In this document: positions 26,771 through 35,849 of the stretch, piece after piece
How positions within the stretch are numbered: position 1 is the stretch's first letter
How the letters are laid out: every line of letters starts with the position of its first letter
Assembly (NCBI GenBank): GCA_947259045.1
Contig: CAMYKZ010000006.1
Coordinates: 1 to 63,878 of the forward strand
Direction of reading: 5' to 3'
Source: an uncultured Afifella sp.
Lineage (GTDB): Bacteria; Pseudomonadota; Alphaproteobacteria; Rhizobiales; Afifellaceae
DNA length: 63,878 nucleotides
The notes under the pieces: generated by a model
Told to the model about the DNA's origin: nothing
Seen by the model: the letters and a program-made list of their open reading frames with translations, nothing else
The model's database searches: none
Translations under genes and position numbers: made by a program

Positions 26771-28810
26771 ATGAAACGAATATTCTTGTCAGGCGCCGCA
26801 TTGTGCCTGATGGCAGGCAGTGCCATGGCGGCCTGTCCCGCGGTGACCGTGGGCGACATGATGGGCGTCGGCGCCGGCGCCTTTCCGCAGCAATACGAAC
26901 TTTCCGAGTTTGAATCGCTGGCCAACTGCAAGCTTGAATTTGCCGGCAACCCGGCCGCTGGCGAATTGAACGGCAAGATCCGCGGCAATCCTGACCTGCC
27001 GTCGCTGGCCGAACGGCTGCCGGAGGAACCGCTTGTCGTCGCGCCCTATGAGGCGATCGGCAAATATGGCGGCACGCTCGACGCGCTGTCGAACGCCACA
27101 GAAGCCGGCACGTCAGATTTCCTGTCGACCCGGCACGTCAATCTCGTGCGCTATTCAGACGATCTGCAGACGATCGTGCCGAACGTCGCCAAGGGCTGGG
27201 AATGGAACGACGATTACACCCAGGTGACATTCTTCCTGCGCAAGGGCCACAAATGGTCCGATGGCGCACCGTTTACCGCCGAAGACGTCAAGTTCTGGTA
27301 TGACAATCTGGCGCTCGATTCCAAGGTGATCGAAAAGCCGAAGGATTATGTGCTGGTCGCCGGCGAGCGCATGACAGTCGATGTCATCGACCCGCAGACC
27401 GTCAAATTTACCCTGCCGGCGCCGAAACCCGGCCTGCTGGCCCACTTTGCGACCTCGTTCGCACAAGGCTTCCAGCCGAAACATTTCCTCGGCAAGTTCC
27501 ACCCCGACATCAACCCGGATGCCGACAAGCTGGCAAAGGATGCCGGCTTCGAGAACGGTCTGGAAGTGATCAAGGCCTATTTCGGCAATTCCGACTGGAC
27601 AGACACGCCCTCACCGCTGCTCAACAGCCCGGACAAGGTCGGCAAGCTGCCGGCCGACGTCGTGCCGACGCTTGAGAGCTTCCTGACGGTGTCGGATACA
27701 ACGGAAGGCCGGCATTATGTCGCCAATCCGTATTTCTTCATGGTCGACACCCAGGGCAATCAGTTGCCTTATATCAACGAGCAGGACGAACTTTACGCCA
27801 ACGACAATGAAGTCCGCATCCTCAAGCTGATCAACGGCGAAGCCGATTACAAAACCCAGTCGCTGCAGCTGTCGGACGCGCCGATCCTGCTGGAGAACCA
27901 GGAAAAGAGCGATTACACCATCCACCTGAAGCCGAAGGTCGCAATTCACGCTTTCTCCTTCAACGTGACCTCGGCCGATGAGGAAAAGCGCAAGGTGTTC
28001 GGCGACCTGCGGTTCCGTAAGGCGATGTCGATCGCCATCAACCGGGACGAGTTGAACGAGACGGCCTATTTTGGCCAGGGAACGCCTGCCCAGTATACCG
28101 GTTTCTCGCCGGTGCCGGATTTCGTCGATCCGAAATGGAAGACCTTCGCCACCGAATATGACGCCGATGGCGCCAAGGCCCTGCTCGATGAAATCGGCAT
28201 GGTCGACAAGGACGGCGACGGTTTCCGCGAACTGCCGAATGGCGACCAGATCGTGCTCAACATGCAGTTCGCCACCCAGGGCATTGCCGGCCAGGTCGTC
28301 GAACTGGTCGGTCAGTACTGGGCCGATGTCGGCGTCCAGACCGTATTCAAGGAAGTCACGCCGGACGAATACCGCTCGCAGCAATCGTCGAACCAGCTTG
28401 ACGTCGGCATGTGGGAAAAGGGCCAGCCGCTCGGCATCATCCTCGGCAACAACGAGCTCTGGGTGCCGCCGTTTGAGAACTATTTCGGTCACCGCAACGG
28501 TATGCTGTGGGCGGAATGGGTTGATTCCAACGGCGAAAAGGGCGTCGAGCCGCCTGACTATGTCAAACAGCTGATCGAGGACATCAATGCGTTCCAGTCG
28601 ACACCGGCCGGCACCGATGAATCGAAAAAGCTCGGCGGACGTCTGGTGGAAAACATGGTCGGCAACCTGTTGTTCATCGGCACGGTCCAGTCGTCCGACC
28701 CGATCTATCACCGCAACGCGCTGAAGAACTTCATCGAGTTCAAGACCGCCAGTTACGAATATTACCGGACGTTCCCGTACCGTCCGCAACAATGGTACTT
28801 CGATGAGTAA
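26771..28810 (+). CDS. ABC transporter solute-binding protein, family 5 (Opp/Dpp type), long variant
   Basis: A 679-residue exported binding protein; signal peptide MKRIFLSGAALCLMAGSAMA with cleavage about residue 20. ATG 26771 follows GGGAG. The family 5 core is evident (LRKGHKWSDGAPFTAEDVKFWY, then FRKAMSIAINRDELNE, YWADVGVQTVFKE). At 679 aa it is longer than the usual 500-560 aa Opp/Dpp proteins; such long members occur in rhizobial Opp-like systems, some of which move sugars rather than peptides. First gene of a five-gene importer; ligand unknown. Confidence 0.9.
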   Translation: MKRIFLSGAALCLMAGSAMAACPAVTVGDMMGVGAGAFPQQYELSEFESLANCKLEFAGNPAAGELNGKIRGNPDLPSLAERLPEEPLVVAPYEAIGKYGGTLDALSNATEAGTSDFLSTRHVNLVRYSDDLQTIVPNVAKGWEWNDDYTQVTFFLRKGHKWSDGAPFTAEDVKFWYDNLALDSKVIEKPKDYVLVAGERMTVDVIDPQTVKFTLPAPKPGLLAHFATSFAQGFQPKHFLGKFHPDINPDADKLAKDAGFENGLEVIKAYFGNSDWTDTPSPLLNSPDKVGKLPADVVPTLESFLTVSDTTEGRHYVANPYFFMVDTQGNQLPYINEQDELYANDNEVRILKLINGEADYKTQSLQLSDAPILLENQEKSDYTIHLKPKVAIHAFSFNVTSADEEKRKVFGDLRFRKAMSIAINRDELNETAYFGQGTPAQYTGFSPVPDFVDPKWKTFATEYDADGAKALLDEIGMVDKDGDGFRELPNGDQIVLNMQFATQGIAGQVVELVGQYWADVGVQTVFKEVTPDEYRSQQSSNQLDVGMWEKGQPLGIILGNNELWVPPFENYFGHRNGMLWAEWVDSNGEKGVEPPDYVKQLIEDINAFQSTPAGTDESKKLGGRLVENMVGNLLFIGTVQSSDPIYHRNALKNFIEFKTASYEYYRTFPYRPQQWYFDE

Positions 28811-28855
28811 TCGGGGATCATTGATCAGGGTGCAAAAGACACCTGAATGAAACCG

Positions 28856-28882
28856 GGCCGGGCGGCGCAATGCTGCCCGGCC
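28856..28882 (+). terminator. GC hairpin between binding-protein and permease genes
   Basis: GGCCGGGC (28856-28863) and GCCCGGCC (28875-28882) form a perfect 8-bp stem with an 11-base loop in the 139-bp gap after the binding-protein stop. It probably acts as a partial terminator or 3'-end protector that raises binding-protein output over permease output. Confidence 0.6.
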
Positions 28883-28949
28883 GCTTAACTGACGGCGGCC
28901 TGTCATATTCGATTGACTGGCTGAAAAGCGGGAATACGGGGCATTCACG

Positions 28950-29960
28950 ATGGCGCAATTCATGCAGTTCACGGCGACCCGTGCGGTTATGGCGCTGTTC
29001 ACGCTGCTGCTTGTCTCGCTGATCGTCTTCACGCTGATGGAACTGGTGCCGGGCACCTGCGCGGAGCGCTACCTGGCCTTCAAGAACACCCAGGGCCAGC
29101 AGATTTCCATCGACGACATCAAGGCGGAAGAAAAGCGGCTCGGGCTCGACAAGCCGTTCCTGGTGCGCTGGGGCAGCTGGGTCGGAACGGTCATGTTCCG
29201 CGGCGAGTTCGGCGACAGCTGCATCCTGCGCCTCAACATCAACCAGCTGCTTGGCGACAAATTCTGGATCTCGCTGGCGATCTGCCTGACGTCGCTGTTG
29301 TTTGCCTATCTGATCGCCATTCCCGTCGGCATCCTGTCGGCGGCCTCCAAGAGCGCCTGGCTGAACGGCACGTTGCGCTTTGTCTCTTATCTCGGGCTGG
29401 CGATGCCGAACTTCCTGCTGGCGCTGATGATCATGCTGTTTTCCACCGTGGTGTTCGGCGACAGCCTGACGGGGCTGTTTTCCAAGGAATACCGCGACGC
29501 GCCCTGGGATGCCGACAAGCTGCTCGATTTCCTGTCGCGCGCCTGGCTGCCGGTGTTCATTCTCGGCTGGTCGGCGACCGCCTTCGCGCTGCAGACGGTG
29601 CGCGCGCTGATGCTCGACGAAACCGGCAAATTGTACGTTACCGCCGCCAAGGCGCGCGGACTTTACGGCCGCAAACTGCTCTGGCGCTATCCGGCGCGGC
29701 ATGCACTCGGGCCGATCATCAATTCGCTCGGCTTCGATCTCAACCGGGTGTTCAACGAACTGCCGATCGTCGCAGTCATCCTGACGCTGACGGAGACTGG
29801 CGCGCTGCTGCTTGAGGCGCTGGCGCGCTCCAACGACCAGCAGCTTGCCGGCGCGATCATCTTCCTGCTGACGGCATCCATCGTCACACTGAATTTCATC
29901 ACCGACATTGCGCTGGCCCTGTTCGACCCGCGCGTGCGCCATTCGGTCATGGGGGGCTGA
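28950..29960 (+). CDS. ABC transporter permease, OppB/DppB type
   Basis: A 336-residue inner-membrane permease with about six helices and the N-terminal FTLLLVSLIVFTLMELVPG typical of this family. The EAA loop, contacting the ATPase, is KARGLYGRKLLWRYPARHA. A longer-than-usual periplasmic segment follows helix 1 (residues about 35-105, containing two Cys). Second gene of the importer; only 4 bp separate it from the next permease. Confidence 0.9.
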   Translation: MAQFMQFTATRAVMALFTLLLVSLIVFTLMELVPGTCAERYLAFKNTQGQQISIDDIKAEEKRLGLDKPFLVRWGSWVGTVMFRGEFGDSCILRLNINQLLGDKFWISLAICLTSLLFAYLIAIPVGILSAASKSAWLNGTLRFVSYLGLAMPNFLLALMIMLFSTVVFGDSLTGLFSKEYRDAPWDADKLLDFLSRAWLPVFILGWSATAFALQTVRALMLDETGKLYVTAAKARGLYGRKLLWRYPARHALGPIINSLGFDLNRVFNELPIVAVILTLTETGALLLEALARSNDQQLAGAIIFLLTASIVTLNFITDIALALFDPRVRHSVMGG

Positions 29961-29964
29961 GAGC

Positions 29965-31197
29965 ATGAGCGACACAAGCACGACAGCAGCCACACCGAAT
30001 CCGAAAGTTCCGGACCAGACGGCGTCCGGTCCGGCAAGGCCGGACCAAAAGGCAAAAGAGGCCTATTTCACCGCCTCCCAGTCGCAGCTGATCTGGGCCC
30101 GTTTCAAGGCCAACCGGACGGCGATGATCGCCGCCAGCGTGCTTGCGATGCTGATCCTGACCGGCGTGTTTGCGCCGTTCCTGTCGCCCTACGATCCGAC
30201 CATCAGGGGTCGCGACAAGGACTATGAAAACGGCGCGCCGCAGATCCCGAGCTTCTGCGACCATAACGGCTGTTCCGCCCGCCCGTTCATCTACACGCCG
30301 GAGCGCAAGCGCTCGCCGACAACGCTGCGCTGGGTCACGACGGTCAACACGGAAAACCGCCGTTATGTCGAATTTTTCGTCGAAGGCTGGCAATACCGCT
30401 ATTTCAACTACAATATAAACCTGCCCGGCGAGGCGCTGGATTTCCGCATTCCGGGTTTCGCATTCGACACCCATCTGTTCGGCGTCGACGAGGGCACGAT
30501 CCATCTTTTCGGCACCGACCATTCCGGCAAGGATATCTATTCGCGCACCCTGCATGCGATCTATACCTCGCTTGCCGTCGGAACATTGGGCGTGCTGATT
30601 TCGTTCGTGCTGGCGCTGGTGATCGGCGGCGTGTCGGGTTATTTTGGCGGCTGGTTCGACGGTTTCATCCAGATGATCACCGATGCGGTCAGAACGATTC
30701 CGATCATTCCCCTGTTCATGGCGCTGGCCGCCTTCATTCCGCAGGAATGGAGTTCGGAGACGCGGTTTTTCTTCATCTCCATCATTATCGGCCTGATCAA
30801 CTGGCCGACGCTGGCCCGGCGCGTGCGCACGCACCTGTTAACGGAACGGACGCAGGAATATGTCCTTGCCGCACAGCTTTGCGGCGCATCGCCCGGCCAT
30901 ATCATCCGCCGCCACCTCTTACCCAGTTTCACCTCCTACATCATCGTCGATCTGGTGATTTCGTTCCCCTATATCGTCTTGTCGGAAACCGCGCTCTCCT
31001 TCATCGGCCTCGGCCTGAAGGACCCGGTCAATTCGCTCGGCGTCATGCTGCAGAACGTTACCAGCGCCGATGTGCTGCTGAACTATCAATGGTACTTCAT
31101 TCCGGTGATCTTCTTCATCGCGCTGGTGCTGGCCTTCGTCTTTGTCGGCGACGGGCTGCGCGATGCCGCCGATCCTTACGCGGACAGCAAAAAATGA
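29965..31197 (+). CDS. ABC transporter permease, OppC/DppC type, with long periplasmic insertion
   Basis: A 410-residue permease, versus the usual 280-310. After the first helix (about residues 50-72) comes a roughly 110-residue hydrophilic periplasmic stretch that includes CDHNGC and ends in HLFGTDHSGKDIYSR, the standard OppC segment (GTDxxGRD) before helix 2. The EAA loop reads AAQLCGASPGHIIRRHLLPS. The Ser/Thr/Pro-rich N-terminus before helix 1 is cytoplasmic. ATG 29965 is chosen as the first start after the preceding stop; the following ATPase gene overlaps by 4 bp. Confidence 0.9.
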   Translation: MSDTSTTAATPNPKVPDQTASGPARPDQKAKEAYFTASQSQLIWARFKANRTAMIAASVLAMLILTGVFAPFLSPYDPTIRGRDKDYENGAPQIPSFCDHNGCSARPFIYTPERKRSPTTLRWVTTVNTENRRYVEFFVEGWQYRYFNYNINLPGEALDFRIPGFAFDTHLFGVDEGTIHLFGTDHSGKDIYSRTLHAIYTSLAVGTLGVLISFVLALVIGGVSGYFGGWFDGFIQMITDAVRTIPIIPLFMALAAFIPQEWSSETRFFFISIIIGLINWPTLARRVRTHLLTERTQEYVLAAQLCGASPGHIIRRHLLPSFTSYIIVDLVISFPYIVLSETALSFIGLGLKDPVNSLGVMLQNVTSADVLLNYQWYFIPVIFFIALVLAFVFVGDGLRDAADPYADSKK

Positions 31198-32261
31198 CCA
31201 TGACCGACACCGCGACACCAGGCTCATCACAGGGCGCAGCATCAGACAAATCCGGTTCCGACCCGCTGATCCAGGTGGAAAATCTCACCGTCCGGTTCAG
31301 GACAGACGAAGGGCTTGTCACCGCCGTCGACGGCGCATCGTTCCACATTGCGCCGGGTGAAGTGCTCGGTCTGGTCGGCGAATCGGGTTCCGGCAAGTCG
31401 GTTACCGCCAAGGCCTTGATGCTGCTCAACGCCGACAATTCGGTTTACGACCCGGCCAGCCGGATGATCTTCGACACCGGCTCGGAAAAGATCGACATCC
31501 TGTCGCTGAAGCGCCCGAAGGACCGCATGATCATCCGCGGCGGCGCAATCTCGATGATATTCCAGGAGCCGATGGCGAGTTTCGCGCCGGCGATTACCAT
31601 CGGCAACCAGATGGTGGAGCAATTGCAATTGCATTCCGGCATGAGCAAGGCCCGGGCGAAGGAAATCTCGGTGGAGATGCTGACCCGCGTCGGCATCCCC
31701 GACCCGGCGGAGCGCTTCGGCCAGTATGCGTTCGAATTTTCCGGCGGCATGCGCCAGCGGGCGATGATCGCCATGGCGCTGTCGACCAACCCGAGATTGC
31801 TGATCGCCGACGAACCGACGACCGCGCTCGACGTCACCATCCAGGCACAGGTTATCGACCTGATGAAGGATCTGGTCGACGAATTCCATATGGGCATCCT
31901 GTTCATCACCCACGATCTCGGCGTCATCGCCCAGACGGCGGACCGGGTGGCGGTGATGTATCTCGGCAAGATCGTCGAGACCGGCCCGGTGCGTCAGGTG
32001 ATCCGCACGCCGGCGCACCCCTATACGCAGGGGCTGCTCAATGCGCTGCCCAACCTTGAAGATCTCGACGCGCCGCTGACGCCGGTAGCCGGCGACATTC
32101 CAAGCCCGCTGGAGCGGCCGCCCGGCTGCGTTTTTCATACACGCTGCCCGGTCTTCATCCCCGGACGCTGCGACGCCGCCGTGCCGGAAATGGTCAACGT
32201 CGGCGACCAGCACAACGCCGCCTGTTATGTCGCGGCGGATGAAAAGAAGGTGCCGGCATGA
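31194..32261 (+). CDS. ABC transporter ATP-binding protein, OppD/DppD type
   Basis: A 355-residue ATPase. Walker A is GESGSGKS, the signature is FSGGMRQRAMIA, and Walker B is LLIADEPTTALDVT, followed by FITHDLGVIAQ. The C-terminal oligopeptide-transporter extension with CVFHTRCP is present. The first ATG (31194) overlaps the permease stop (ATGA). The longer open frame upstream is a shadow of the permease gene. Confidence 0.92.
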   Translation: MTMTDTATPGSSQGAASDKSGSDPLIQVENLTVRFRTDEGLVTAVDGASFHIAPGEVLGLVGESGSGKSVTAKALMLLNADNSVYDPASRMIFDTGSEKIDILSLKRPKDRMIIRGGAISMIFQEPMASFAPAITIGNQMVEQLQLHSGMSKARAKEISVEMLTRVGIPDPAERFGQYAFEFSGGMRQRAMIAMALSTNPRLLIADEPTTALDVTIQAQVIDLMKDLVDEFHMGILFITHDLGVIAQTADRVAVMYLGKIVETGPVRQVIRTPAHPYTQGLLNALPNLEDLDAPLTPVAGDIPSPLERPPGCVFHTRCPVFIPGRCDAAVPEMVNVGDQHNAACYVAADEKKVPA

Positions 32262-33343
32262 GCGAGCAGACAGCCAGCCCGGCAACCGCAGCGGCAAACA
32301 ACAATGGCGGTGAACCCGCCGACGAGACGCCGGTGATTTCAGCCCGCGATCTGGCAGTGCATTTCCCGCTCGGCCGCTCATTGTTCGGCACGCCGCCGGT
32401 GATAAAAGCTGTGGAAGGCATCAACCTGGATATCCCCGCCGGCTCGTTTTTCGGCCTTGTCGGCGAGAGCGGTTCGGGCAAGACGACGCTCGGCCGGGCG
32501 CTCTTGAAGGCCGTGCCGCTCAGCCGCGGCCATGTGAAATATCATGATCGCGAGGTCGATTACGATCTGGCGGAAATGACAAAGGCGGAGCTGAAGGATT
32601 ACCGCAAGCGGGCGCAGCTGATCTTCCAAGACCCGTATGCCGCGCTCTCGCCGCGCATGACGGTGCGCGACATTATCGCCGAACCGCTTGAGGTCATGAA
32701 GCTGACCTCATCGCGCGAGGAGACCGACAAGCGGGTGCGCGAGATCGCCGCCAAATGCCGGCTCAACCTGGAGCATCTCAGGCGCTTTCCGCATGCCTTT
32801 TCCGGCGGCCAGCGCCAGCGCATTTCCATTGCCCGGGCGCTGGTCTGCAATCCGCGTTTCATCGTCGCCGATGAAAGCGTCGCCGCGCTGGACGTCTCCA
32901 TCCAGGCCGATGTGCTGAACCTCCTGAAGGCGCTGCAGGCCGAGCTCGGCCTGACCTTCCTGTTCATCAGCCACGATCTCTCAGTCGTCGCGCACACCTG
33001 CGACCATGTTGCGGTGATGTATCTTGGCCGGCTGGTGGAATCCGGCCCAACGCGGTTTTTGTTCAACAATCCACTGCACCCCTATACCAGGGCCTTGCTG
33101 TCGGCGATCCCCTCGCTCGACCCGGACCATCGCGGCAGCGCGCAGAAGCTTGAGGGCGAGATCCCCAGCCCGGCCAACCCGCCGCCCGGCTGCAAATTCC
33201 AGACCCGCTGCCCGTTCGCCATCGACCATTGCAGGAGCGTGGAGCCAAAGCTGGATCATGCGGGGGCCGAGCATGAGGTGGCGTGCCACCGGTGGCAGGA
33301 ATTGTCTGAGGGGGCGGGCACCGAAACGTTGGAGGCAAGCTGA
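32258..33343 (+). CDS. ABC transporter ATP-binding protein, OppF/DppF type
   Basis: A 361-residue ATPase. Walker A is GESGSGKT, the signature is FSGGQRQRISIA, and Walker B reads FIVADESVAALDVS, with Ser where Pro is usual. The C-terminal extension has CKFQTRCPFA. It overlaps the previous gene by 4 bp and ends the importer operon. Part of its 3' end (33115-33162 plus the stop region to 33350) is repeated in decayed form at 35728-35798. Confidence 0.92.
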   Translation: MSEQTASPATAAANNNGGEPADETPVISARDLAVHFPLGRSLFGTPPVIKAVEGINLDIPAGSFFGLVGESGSGKTTLGRALLKAVPLSRGHVKYHDREVDYDLAEMTKAELKDYRKRAQLIFQDPYAALSPRMTVRDIIAEPLEVMKLTSSREETDKRVREIAAKCRLNLEHLRRFPHAFSGGQRQRISIARALVCNPRFIVADESVAALDVSIQADVLNLLKALQAELGLTFLFISHDLSVVAHTCDHVAVMYLGRLVESGPTRFLFNNPLHPYTRALLSAIPSLDPDHRGSAQKLEGEIPSPANPPPGCKFQTRCPFAIDHCRSVEPKLDHAGAEHEVACHRWQELSEGAGTETLEAS

Positions 33344-33347
33344 GGAG

Positions 33348-33508
33348 ATGGGTCCCGGGTCTGCGGCGCAACATTTCATGTTGCACACGCGCACGGGATG
33401 ACGCTCTTTTTTGACCCGCTTTCCCATCTGATCCGATTGCACTGAAGAAGAAAAGTCATCCCGTGCGCTCCGCAGCACGTAGTGGTGCGGTGCAGACACG
33501 GGACCCAT
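33348..33508. repeat. Palindromic intergenic element (MITE/REP-like, cloverleaf)
   Basis: About 161 bp immediately after the OppF-type gene. Outer arms 33348-33364 and 33492-33508 pair at 16 of 17 positions; inner arms 33389-33402 and 33455-33468 (GCGCACGGGATGAC and its complement) pair perfectly over 14 bp. A further 7-bp hairpin, GCAACAT/ATGTTGC (33368-33384), sits in the left shoulder. This nested arrangement resembles the non-coding palindromic elements spread in Hyphomicrobiales genomes. It may also serve as the terminator of the importer operon. The remaining 33509-33687 holds nothing I recognise. Confidence 0.75.
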
Positions 33509-33687
33509 CGGCACAGCCACAAACGGAAAGGTCACCCCGTCCCTTCGGTCAGCCCCGCAAGAGCCAATCGCGAAAGCGAGTTAAAGGCCGGCAGCGCATA
33601 GGCCCACAGGCCGAAAACCAGTCCGACGGCATTGGATTCGATTCAGCTCCCGCCGTAAAGGCTTCCGCTGATTGAGCACGACACGCA

Positions 33688-34692
33688 TTAGGCGTAGGGA
33701 TTTCCGTCCGGCATCGGCGCGTCGGCGTGAAACAGGTTGGTCGAACGCAGATCCGACCAGAACGCCGCCGGAATGTCGCAGGCGGCCCAATCGAGGATGC
33801 CGGCAAATTCCGACGTTGACCGTGAACCGGGAATGACGCTGCACACCAGGGGATGGGCGAGAGGGAACTGCAGTGCTGCCGCCGGCAGCGGCACGTCATG
33901 GTCGGCTGCGACCGCCTTCAGCGTCTGCACCCGGCTGACGATATCGTCAGGCGCCCTGGCGTAATTCCACATTTCGCGGCCGACCAGTACGCCGGAATTG
34001 AACGGGCCGCCGCAGATGATCGATACGCCCGCTGCCTGGCAGGCGGGAAACAAAGCGTCGAGGGCTGTCTGCTCGAGCAGCGTATACCGCCCCGCGAGCA
34101 GGAAGACGTCCCACTGGCCGATCTCCAGGCAGCGCAGGCAGATTTCGGTCTCGTTGACGCCGATGCCGATGGCGCCGATCCTGTTCGCACCCTTGAGATC
34201 TTGAAGCGCGCGGTATCCGCCGGCCTTCAGATCGCCGAAATGGCGCTCGTTCTCCTCCCGGCCATGCTGAAACTCGCCAATGTCGTGCACCAGCAGCAGG
34301 TCGATGCGATCGAGGCCGAGACGCTGCAGGCTGTCTTCGAAAGACCGCATCACGCCGTCGTAGCTGTAATCATAGACCGGATGAAACGGCAGCGGATCGA
34401 CCATGCCGTAGTGCATCGGGTCATCCACCGGCCCCGGCAGCAGCAGGCGCCCGACCTTTGTGGAGATGACATAGCGCCTGCCGCGCAGCATATCGCCGAC
34501 GACCCGTTCCGACCTGCCGAAACCGTAAAACGGCGCCGTGTCGAAATAGCTCAGCCCGGCGTCGAGCGCGGTTTGCAACAGGCCGGCGGCGTCCGAGCGG
34601 GTGAGATCGGCGAAATTCCCGCCAAGCGGCGCGCCGCCGACGCCGAGCACATCCACTTCGATACCCGTTCGGCCGACTTTTCGTTTGTTCAT
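33688..34692 (-). CDS. Aldo/keto reductase, D-threo-aldose 1-dehydrogenase-like
   Basis: A 334-residue AKR-fold oxidoreductase with the tetrad visible: FDTAPFYGFGRSE (Asp, Tyr), ISTKVGRLL (Lys) and LLLVHDIG (His). The segment PFHPVYDYSYDGVMRSFEDSLQRLGLDRID is typical of the D-threo-aldose (L-fucose) dehydrogenase/pyridoxal dehydrogenase group, which oxidises sugars or aldehydes with NAD(P). ATG 34692 gives the canonical N-terminus KRKVGRTGIEVDVLGVGGA. It converges on the Opp importer and stands alone between the palindromic element and the WYL gene. Confidence 0.86.
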   Translation of the reverse strand: MNKRKVGRTGIEVDVLGVGGAPLGGNFADLTRSDAAGLLQTALDAGLSYFDTAPFYGFGRSERVVGDMLRGRRYVISTKVGRLLLPGPVDDPMHYGMVDPLPFHPVYDYSYDGVMRSFEDSLQRLGLDRIDLLLVHDIGEFQHGREENERHFGDLKAGGYRALQDLKGANRIGAIGIGVNETEICLRCLEIGQWDVFLLAGRYTLLEQTALDALFPACQAAGVSIICGGPFNSGVLVGREMWNYARAPDDIVSRVQTLKAVAADHDVPLPAAALQFPLAHPLVCSVIPGSRSTSEFAGILDWAACDIPAAFWSDLRSTNLFHADAPMPDGNPYA

Positions 34693-34817
34693 GCGTTTTT
34701 GCTCCCTTGTCGGAGCATTATACCGGTGCCGGCCGCGGCTAATCAATCGGGCAACGCCGCACCTGTCATTCTATTCCGCCACACCCCGCGTGCGCCCCCG
34801 CGCTCATCCGGCAGGCG

Positions 34818-35588
34818 TCAGATGCCGCGCTCGCTGCGGACGGCGGCAATGATGTCGCGCACGGCATCGGCTTCCGCTTCGTGCAGAACACCGTCCGCAT
34901 GGACCAGCGACATCATCGTGCCTGCGAACCGTTTGAACTGGTCCACGTCCTCGGCCAGTTTCAGCGCTGCGGCATGGGCGGCAAAGCGTGTCGGCTTGAC
35001 ATGATGGATCCAGCGGATCGTCGCGTCCGTGTCGAACGGCTCATCGGGAGACCGGCGCAGCGATTCGGTGACCGCATAGTCGAGGATCACCGTTTGCTCG
35101 CGCGCATGGACATGGCCGTCCGCCGCGGCAAGGAAGACCAGCACCTTGACGCCCGGCCCGGCCCGGTACTGCAACCGGCGCTGCGCCCTTGCCTTTTCCT
35201 CTTCGATCGAAAAATCGATATAGGGGGCGAGAAACTCCAGCACGTCGTGTCCTGTCAGGACGTCGCCTTTCGCCATATCTGTGACCGCCCGGATCCGGTC
35301 GATGCGGAATGTCCGGTAGTCATGGCGAAGATGGCAATAGGCGCGCACAAAACCGGGTGGCTCCGGGTTGACGGACCGGCACAGGATCACCCGGCGGCTC
35401 AACGCGCCGGCCGGATCTTCGTAATCGATCGCCAGCGCCAGGCCGTCGATATCCTTCAGCGCCGGCGTTTCGACCGCCTCCTCCGGCGCATCGACCGCCG
35501 GCCCGCCCATGACAAAATCCGGCGGCGGCACAATCGGCGTGTCGCTCCGGTTTGAGAAAAGCTTATCAATGAATCCGAGCAAGGCCAT
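34818..35588 (-). CDS. WYL-domain protein with a C-terminal TerB-like helical region
   Basis: A 256-residue cytoplasmic protein. Residues about 45-110 form a WYL-type ligand-binding domain (ILCRSVNPEPPGFVRAYCHLRHDYRTFRIDRI, the usual RTFRLDRI motif). The C-terminal half (KVLVFLAAADGHVHAREQTVILDYA and then FKRFAGTMMSLVHADGVLHEAEADA) looks like TerB-type helical repeats, with acidic residues after D-G-H/D-G-V. No helix-turn-helix is seen at the N-terminus, so it is not a conventional WYL repressor. Function unknown; alternatives include a stress or nucleotide-responsive adaptor. Confidence 0.75.
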   Translation of the reverse strand: MALLGFIDKLFSNRSDTPIVPPPDFVMGGPAVDAPEEAVETPALKDIDGLALAIDYEDPAGALSRRVILCRSVNPEPPGFVRAYCHLRHDYRTFRIDRIRAVTDMAKGDVLTGHDVLEFLAPYIDFSIEEEKARAQRRLQYRAGPGVKVLVFLAAADGHVHAREQTVILDYAVTESLRRSPDEPFDTDATIRWIHHVKPTRFAAHAAALKLAEDVDQFKRFAGTMMSLVHADGVLHEAEADAVRDIIAAVRSERGI

Positions 35589-35727
35589 CGTTGAAAGCCC
35601 ACCTGCCCGCTTCGGTTGCCTATTCGCCGCTGCACAGGACGGGCGCTGTGAGGGCGCCGGGATGCTATATCCGTCAGGGGTCGTTCCGCAAGGGTTTCTA
35701 TCCGTCCGGAGGGCGAAAGCCGCCCCC

Positions 35728-35802
35728 GCTCGACCCTGACCATCGCGACAGCGCGCAGAAGCTTGAGGACGAAATTACAGGCGCAAGCTCAGGAGATGCG
35801 TG
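35728..35802 (+). pseudogene. Decayed fragment of an OppF-type ATPase gene 3' end
   Basis: Bases 35728-35775 match 33115-33162 inside the OppF-type gene at 44 of 48 positions by hand alignment. Then 35783-35798 matches 33335-33350 (stop-codon region) at 15 of 16, so about 170 bp between the two blocks has been lost. It is in the same orientation as the intact gene and lies 2.4 kb downstream, on the far side of the aldo/keto reductase and WYL genes. The rest of the gap 35589-35849 shows nothing else recognisable. Confidence 0.75.
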
Positions 35803-35849
35803 ACCCATCCGTCATCGAAATCGACACTGGCGCAAGGTCATGCTTGTGC

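Noticed and set aside
30747..31193. N-terminal extension of the OppD-type ATPase
   Set aside because: It is a frame shadow of the permease gene; the ATGA overlap at 31194 marks the true start.
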